A model generated the notes under the pieces. The model did not search any database and had not been told where the DNA came from. It worked only from the letters and a program-made list of their open reading frames with translations. Source: Phallus indusiatus (Eukaryota > Basidiomycota > Agaricomycetes > Phallales > Phallaceae). From it: DNA of 64,000 bases. Below are positions 58,901 through 64,000 of this stretch, in pieces. The stretch covers positions 1,488,001 through 1,552,000 of the forward strand of contig JAQFWX010000006.1 of assembly GCA_027605045.1 (NCBI GenBank), read 5' to 3'. Positions within the stretch are counted from its first letter, which is position 1, and every line of letters begins with the position of its first letter. A program made the position numbers and the translations under genes.

Positions 58901-61900
58901 CAATTACCAAGACCTACTGTTGTTGAAACATATTACGATGAAGATGGTCATATACATTTAAAATGTTCTAATGGTCATATGAATGGATTTAATGATATAT
59001 GTGTATCGTGCTTAAGATGCAACATGGATATCAAATATGTTGGTTCTGGTACTATAGCCTTAGCAATGATCGAATACATAACAAATTACATAACAAAACT
59101 ATCACTTGATACTTCTACAGTCTTCTCAGCTCTTTGTGCAGCAATCAAGTCGTTAGAAAATTCTTCTTCAACCCGAAATACATTCGGTGAAAATAGCGAG
59201 GAACATTCTCGATTACTTCTTGTTAAAACCTGTAATAACATGATAGGTAAACGAGAATTGTCAGGTCAACAAGTTGCATCATTTTTATGCAATATTCCAA
59301 ATCACTACACAAATCACTCATTCGTCAAGGTATATTGGACAAAAATACTAAGATTTACTTCTGGTACTCTATTTAATTCTGCAACATCAGATTCTTCAAC
59401 TGATGAATCAGCCATAGAACATGACTTAAATGAATCTGAATCTCATGAAATAATTGATACCTCTAACAACCTTTCCATTGATTCACTAATGATTTTGGAT
59501 AAAAATAATCTGCACACTCAACACTATCAATCTTCGATCATTGATGATATTTTTTATCGCCCATTAGAACTTGAACACATGGCTTTGTGGGAACAGCTAC
59601 AAAACTTCAAAAAGGAAAAACTAAAGAATCGTCATACATCAAATAGCACTAATAATTCCAATATCTTTCGTTTTCATCCTAAACACCCTTTGTATAATAC
59701 CCACTGTTTGAAACAATTCATTACCCCCATGACACCTGTTTTAATTGGTTGTTCAATCCCTCGTCGTGATAAATCGGACCAATTTGATAAGTATGCTGCA
59801 GCTATGCTAACTTTATTTAAACCATGGTCTAGAGACTTAAATAGTATTTTAAAATCTGAAGAAGACACATGGTCAGAAGTATATAATAACACCTGGTCTG
59901 ATTTTAAACCCGAACATAAAAAAATTATTGATAATATGCAATCTGTTTATGAATGTCGAGATGCTGCCCATGACTTATCTGTAACTCGTCGCCAGCGTTT
60001 AATCGAACTTGGCATGAATTCCCTCGCTACTAATACTATCAAACAATCTAATTCAACCTTTGAAAATGATCCTATTTGGATACTTGGAATGCAAGACCTA
60101 CAACCTGGAGTAAATTCTGAATTAAACGAAAACCTATTAGACATTCCTCTTTGTATTAATGAAAAATATGAGCAGGTTGCGCTACATTTTTACGAGATAG
60201 CCTCAAATAGTAATGTCTATAACCATACAAGTAATTGTGATTATATTCATCCGACACATTATACAGTTGATCGTGGCACACATCTTGATATCGAATATGC
60301 TAAAAATCAGCATAAAACACTCATGAAACAGAAAGAATATAAAATAAATTCCCAGAAAATCTCCTCTGAAACACCTCAAAATAATTCTCTTGAATTACGC
60401 CATTCTAACAATGAATCCTCTAATGATAATGCTTCACTAGCTTATCTGACTACTTTACACGATGAATATCTCGCTATTCAAGAGAAATTACAGCAATCGA
60501 ATCCAATTAGATGGAATAACTTACTGCCCTATCAACGTATATGTTCAATATTAGTCGAAAAATATACATTTAATACTGAACAACAGGCTGCATTTTTACT
60601 ATTTGCTGATCACTATGGTAAATCACTAAATAACGATATCCCTCCCATTCGAATGCTAATAGCTGGTCCCGGTGGTACAGGTAAATCGCAAATCTTCGAT
60701 GCTATCAAAGAGTTTTTTATGTGTTGCAACCACTCCCAATATTTAAAAGTATGTGCCCCAACCGGTTTAGCTGCCAATAATATTGGTGGTTCAACGATAC
60801 ATTCCGAAGCTTCATTAAGAGTCAATAGAAAGAACTTACATGCTAATACACCTCAAGGACGAAATTTGAGAGAAAACCTTGAAAATCGCTGGCAAAATAT
60901 AACATCTCTTATCTGCGATGAAATATTTTTCTTAGGGGCAAAAGATAATAGCATTATGTCTGAAAATCTTAATATCGCCTGCGCGAACTCTTCCCATTCT
61001 CCATATGGAAATTTAAATATTTTATTTGCTGGTGATCCTGCTCAATTACCTGCCCCATGTGCTACACCTCTGTATAACCATAATGCGATTACACTCTACC
61101 GAACAGGAGAGTTTAACACTCTCAACGAGAAAGACAAATATACTGCAGAAGGCATTTTTGCATGGAGACAGATTGACATGTGTATTGTTTTGAAACAAAT
61201 TATGCGACAAAAAGAACCACACTTTCAATCGTTATTAACCCGATTGCGACATGGTAACTGCACTCGAGCTGATTATGCTTACTTACAACAATTCATTATA
61301 CAAAATCGTTCGGAACATGTAAACACCAAACTATTATCAGTGGCCAACTGGATACACAATCGAGAGTTTTTTGCACCACTTATTTGCTACACAAATTTAA
61401 TTCGAGATATTCACAACTTCAAATGTGCTGAATCATTCGCAAAACTCACGAATCAAGAATACCACTACTATCATTCATGCGATACGCTTAAAGGCACAAA
61501 TACTACTCTAAAAAATGCTATTGCAGAAGCTGCATGGAATATGCGTATAAAAGAGGCTAATGATCTTGCTGGAAAATTACCTCTTATTCCAGGTATGCCA
61601 GTTTTTTTAACAGAAAATGTTGCAACTGAACTTGGTCTTTCCAATGGCTCAGAAGGAACTTTGATAAATTTAAAGTATTATGAGTATTCCAACCGTCGAT
61701 ATCCCATTTATGCAACAGTTGAATTTCCTTCCTATCACAATCCATGGTCAAACTCAAAACAAGTAATCATTCAGCCCATAAACTCAGATATCAACTTCAA
61801 ATATCCAAAAACAGATAAAGTTTTTCCACTAAAAAGAACACAGCTACCACTGATACCTGCATTTGCATACACTGCTCATAATTCTCAGGGCCGTTCATTA

Positions 61901-62128
61901 AATGCAGCACTAATTGACTTAGAAGGATGCCCAAGTATTGCAACTGCATATGTAATGCTATCGCGAATCCGCACTACCTCCGGTATTTCTATCCTTAGAC
62001 CTTTCTGCTTCGAAAGGATTCATTCACACATTCCAGGAGAAATTCGCGATGAAATAAAAAGGCTTGATGACTTACACACTGACACACTGAGAACTGCAAA
62101 AATAAATTTAAAATGGTATTATGATTGA
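55925..62128 (+). CDS. Helitron replication initiator-helicase (Rep-Hel), 2067 aa
   Basis: Transposase of a rolling-circle Helitron. One exon, ATG 55925 to TGA 62126-62128. N-terminus: Cys-rich region with ECSFCGIAEK, then CHTCYRSI and NCWIGHVPAELQNLTFLEEQ, the DUF6570-like segment common in fungal Helitrons. Rep domain (Helitron_like_N): LPHLYITINPADF, the HUH metal site His874-Cys-His876 in GSLHCHSLVW, and the paired tyrosines Tyr1051 and Tyr1055 in EYITNYITK. PIF1-type helicase: Walker A GPGGTGKS (1581-1588), Walker B ICDEIFF (Asp1665/Glu1666), and C-terminal HNSQGRSLN with AYVMLSRIRTT. All key residues are present, so it may be active. Codons are strongly A/T-rich compared with the neighbours. 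Confidence 0.95.
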   Translation: MMSHNNIRSRIIGSKANVNVSGNEANSNILGNEAQCFSEVQQNHSSLSYSHFAILTVPQKQHVMNRLLSLNPTIRSLRLLVQLHTDIEVDDSHTKSVLLDKFNLHSCSDYCLITIRDALKCGLDSVASIGTSDIDTARQYITDEFSRTESNYRQINIPAQSQNCLVRVEPVALTHYLHSLISQSNISRKQIDRLIKLHDCSISARLNIKKTVDLLKKHSCSNKCLITFGDASRANLTIQKSYNTDDIRSIYTQFKGCRKRKTPDTDELCSSSKRQRIQNVSWPQILTDTEKIEIMDEFRTMYTSQNFGRRECSFCGIAEKISEIHTFGMSDLNIDILQNAVNEVHYRNLQQHIQAYDPTTIIDNNYQVCHTCYRSIKRNKFFEIPLHAYSNNCWIGHVPAELQNLTFLEEQCIARARCTKCTVKIESGPTGQYKTKGNVCILSQEPGSLQRVLPPPINTLTDDIVVIFVASQESEITTETLKKSPLLVRRSKIINALTWLKRNNPFYQDIDISLENLLNDYPENNIPKSFAIQQVFRNNMTNSENISYVTDANDDLFTEHSDSITMTSTAIIDTENIDLTYKSRKIFALKQLTEHNQPFVKFPSAQEPLCTWNNPNLYTYLWPTLFPYGTGLLEDPLRNDKNLGLRKIHLKDHVRHLLHLTDTRFQTHLTFIYVMMNIIQRRTTTYQSRLACKRSWFPKVSQALSKISPESIQSFEEKLQKHIPIAGENENDSEKAILQILKYVDYISEDITGSTSEVHVMREEIHSISREVGLPHLYITINPADFYNPIYQILAGRNINLDSIFDDLNHNHENITRAKTVAENPIAGAKGFNSLMNTFIKILLGTERENKVGIFGKVRSYYGVVESQNRGSLHCHSLVWLEDGLPPNIVKRKLQMEEQWKQQFFRWLEDIISLDFPDQTLPYSSENEPYIKTPLMSTMLDPKLNFNNLNWLQDLRNVLENVGQIHVHNNTCFKHLPKMAQKYREPDKDCRFQLPRPTVVETYYDEDGHIHLKCSNGHMNGFNDICVSCLRCNMDIKYVGSGTIALAMIEYITNYITKLSLDTSTVFSALCAAIKSLENSSSTRNTFGENSEEHSRLLLVKTCNNMIGKRELSGQQVASFLCNIPNHYTNHSFVKVYWTKILRFTSGTLFNSATSDSSTDESAIEHDLNESESHEIIDTSNNLSIDSLMILDKNNLHTQHYQSSIIDDIFYRPLELEHMALWEQLQNFKKEKLKNRHTSNSTNNSNIFRFHPKHPLYNTHCLKQFITPMTPVLIGCSIPRRDKSDQFDKYAAAMLTLFKPWSRDLNSILKSEEDTWSEVYNNTWSDFKPEHKKIIDNMQSVYECRDAAHDLSVTRRQRLIELGMNSLATNTIKQSNSTFENDPIWILGMQDLQPGVNSELNENLLDIPLCINEKYEQVALHFYEIASNSNVYNHTSNCDYIHPTHYTVDRGTHLDIEYAKNQHKTLMKQKEYKINSQKISSETPQNNSLELRHSNNESSNDNASLAYLTTLHDEYLAIQEKLQQSNPIRWNNLLPYQRICSILVEKYTFNTEQQAAFLLFADHYGKSLNNDIPPIRMLIAGPGGTGKSQIFDAIKEFFMCCNHSQYLKVCAPTGLAANNIGGSTIHSEASLRVNRKNLHANTPQGRNLRENLENRWQNITSLICDEIFFLGAKDNSIMSENLNIACANSSHSPYGNLNILFAGDPAQLPAPCATPLYNHNAITLYRTGEFNTLNEKDKYTAEGIFAWRQIDMCIVLKQIMRQKEPHFQSLLTRLRHGNCTRADYAYLQQFIIQNRSEHVNTKLLSVANWIHNREFFAPLICYTNLIRDIHNFKCAESFAKLTNQEYHYYHSCDTLKGTNTTLKNAIAEAAWNMRIKEANDLAGKLPLIPGMPVFLTENVATELGLSNGSEGTLINLKYYEYSNRRYPIYATVEFPSYHNPWSNSKQVIIQPINSDINFKYPKTDKVFPLKRTQLPLIPAFAYTAHNSQGRSLNAALIDLEGCPSIATAYVMLSRIRTTSGISILRPFCFERIHSHIPGEIRDEIKRLDDLHTDTLRTAKINLKWYYD

Positions 62129-62136
62129 AATACAAT

Positions 62137-63629
62137 CTATACCGTCTCGTCTACAGGCTCTATTTCACACGCTATACCCATTTCATCGTTCTTAACAGCG
62201 CGATCATACGCTTCTTTAATTCGTGCTGTAAAAGTAACCACAACCCCACTTCGCTTTACATCCAGATCACATTTTGTAGTCCCGTGAAGATAATTGGGAC
62301 AGAATATTAAAAGTGTGTCGCGGGCCGGACAGACCCTTACCCCCAACGATACATCGATATAATTGCCGCCTGAAGTGTTTCCTACTACGCCGGTATCATC
62401 ATGCCTGGTAATCCACGAAAACGAATATTTAGAATAAGTTCGATCTGTATGAACAGGCCTAGCCACATTTTGAACATTATCGAAGCAGATATTTACATAA
62501 TATAAGCTTACGCTGCATAATTGAAAGCTAAATAACCCTCGCATGGAGCACGCGCTGCATACGGAAACTTCAATACGTGCCCCAAATAGTGAATCGTGTA
62601 TCCCTGTTTATCTGTAGCATAATGTAAATACATCAATTGCATTGATACACATATCATTTACCTACCTTCATCATACCTGCCTGACATTTCAGGCATTCCA
62701 GAATCTTTAATTGCTGCTTCTACACACTGCACAACTTCCTTAGGAGCACGAACACGAAATAGCTGCCATGCGATGGCCAGGACTCCTAATATGTCCCGGT
62801 CCTTACGCTGTTTCTCGGTATCCGATAGCGAATCCGCACTCTTAAAATTGTTTACCAATCCCCACACCCGACACGTTCGGGAACCCGCATTCCACCCATA
62901 TTGAACCATGCTGCCATCATGCCCTGGCTGAATCTCCATAAGTAAGACACTATACCGAACAGGTGAACAGCATACCCTAACATTGCGCCTATCTGATACC
63001 GCTTTCTTGATCACACTATTAACGCTTCCAAGCAAATCCGGCAATTTCGTAACATCCCGCAAAACGACGAGTTGAATTTCTCCTAAATTGAAATGAAATG
63101 CTGATCTCCCTACAGATATTATACACGCACCTTTTTCGTCCACAAAAATTTTGCTTTCATTGGATGGCACTGTATACCACCCATCCACATCATCGACTAC
63201 AAAATAGCGCTGCATCGGATCGCACAACCCCTCGTTACCCCTATCAATGAGATGCCATCGCGTCTTGATACCAGGAAAATATATACGCTCCCGCTGAACT
63301 ACGTCTACTCCCAACTCGGCATATGGTAACGCATCGCTCCGTAAATTCAGCGCCGAAACCTGTTCAGTACTGAATACTAAAAGAATATAAAAGCGCAGTT
63401 TACTTACGAGACCGCGCTTAGTTTGTCTTATATACATTCTTTTCTTAGATACTTGACGCTGATATAACAGGATTGCCGCCTTCAAATCGCCATAATCTGA
63501 TTTCCCGACAAGTTCGAACACGAGCCGCTCCTGCACTATAAATTTAACAAACGGTAGTATAGATTCATGAAAAACATACGTTACAGTTTTGTTCCAGGCC
63601 GACAATCCTTCCCAGCTCCTGTAATTCAT
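62137..63629 (-). CDS. TET/JBP-like 2-oxoglutarate/Fe(II) dioxygenase
   Basis: Probable nucleic-acid-modifying dioxygenase of the fungal TET/JBP group, whose members oxidise methylated bases. Exons in gene order: 63629-62666 (with a probable 48-base in-frame intron starting at a GTAAGT near 63410), 62611-62512 and 62458-62137. The core is in the last exon: HTD (iron-binding HxD) in PVHTDRTYSKYSF, GGNYIDVSLGVRV, the distal iron His in NYLHGTT, then VVVTFTAR with a candidate 2-oxoglutarate-binding Arg. Upstream, GHVLKFPYAARAPCEGYLAFNYA fits the family's pre-core region. The true start is uncertain: ATG 63629 or an exon from ATG 63756. The gene converges on the Helitron gene with 8 bases between stop codons. 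Family assignment rests on motif order; substrate is inference. Confidence 0.65.
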
Positions 63630-63889
63630 TACGCGCTAAACACGAGATAGAACCCGCTTTAAGATCGCGCAAAAATACGCTACATGTTGAAACTAAACGC
63701 AAGACTATACGCCGATGAGAACACTGCATTAAAAGTTTATTACACTTAGCGTACATTCCCGCTGCTTATCCCTCCTTCCCATCGTTTGATTCGGTTCAGA
63801 ACAGACGAAAATGAACGAAAATTCAATCCTGCAACCAAGTACGCAGCGCCGACAGGCGTAATCGCACTGTGTGCCTGTTCTCTACTTAA

Positions 63890-64000
63890 TGTCAGGGTAC
63901 GCTACCGCCGTCTCTCATTTTCTTATTTATTATCATCGGCATCACTTCCTTTCTATTTTATTTATCATTTCCATATTTTACCTTCACTCTCCGTTTCCTT
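63890..64000. repeat. direct repeat, right copy (runs off window)
   Basis: Begins TGTCAGGGTACGCTACCGC like 55191 and follows the same C/T-rich course to the window end. Confidence 0.7.

Larger units (their letters stand above)
55191..64000. mobile_element. Helitron-bearing mobile region with dioxygenase gene (right end outside window)
   Basis: Unit bounded by related direct repeats at 55191 and 63890, holding a Helitron Rep-helicase and a convergent TET/JBP-like gene whose stop codons are 8 bases apart. I could not identify the classic TC and CTRR Helitron ends, so whether the repeats are element ends, LTR-like copies or independent insertions is open. Confidence 0.45.

Noticed and set aside
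1..64000. CRISPR arrays, bacterial operons, rRNA and tRNA genes
   Set aside because: Eukaryotic gene structure throughout. No spaced repeats of CRISPR type, and no convincing tRNA cloverleaf (T-arm-like strings near 30877 and 15584 lack partners).
55191..64000. LTR retrotransposon
   Set aside because: Repeats begin with TG, but no gag, protease, reverse transcriptase or integrase is present; the internal genes are Rep-helicase and dioxygenase.

Overview
The window is nuclear DNA from a basidiomycete fungus, most probably an agaricomycete. Evidence: introns of about 50 bases with GT-AG ends in almost every gene, a Dma1-type FHA-RING ubiquitin ligase, a large F-box family, DUF6533-type membrane proteins, beta-trefoil inhibitor/lectin-like proteins, a Helitron replicase and a TET/JBP-like dioxygenase. 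Gene models below were spliced by eye. Where paralogues exist they support each other, because exon lengths and phases match.

Layout. 1-2068 and 7015-9074 are two copies of one block holding a minus-strand beta-trefoil gene and a plus-strand ubiquitin C-terminal hydrolase (UCH) gene. In the second copy the UCH is complete (240 aa, Cys102/His172/Asp187). In the first copy an 18-base deletion has removed the catalytic Cys. 4180-6146 holds a DUF6533 membrane-protein gene and an orphan beta-trefoil exon. 11384-13858 is the dma1-like housekeeping gene and 15991-16479 a hypothetical gene. 16949-18525 is a non-coding DNA transposon with 214-bp terminal inverted repeats. 18963-30479 is an F-box cluster: two intact genes, two with a single frameshift and one heavily decayed. 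Fragments of a PIF1-like helicase and an unknown gene lie inside it. 31367-34251 is a second DUF6533/beta-trefoil pair. 37761-38742 is a striking small gene for a secreted repeat peptide built from tandemly repeated micro-exons. 41632-45160 holds one intact and one decayed F-box gene. 47121-49668 and 52375-53720 are two copies of a convergent beta-trefoil/DUF6533 pair, the second with a truncated DUF6533 gene. 54285 to the window end is a mobile region: an AT-hook gene cut by a repeat, a 2067-aa Helitron Rep-helicase, and a convergent TET/JBP-like 2-oxoglutarate dioxygenase, the last two between related direct repeats.

The window is thus mostly accessory, fast-duplicating sequence (F-box, beta-trefoil, DUF6533) around two conserved protein-turnover genes (UCH and dma1). 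The most novel items are the micro-exon peptide gene, the repeated linkage of beta-trefoil and DUF6533 genes, and the Helitron plus dioxygenase unit.
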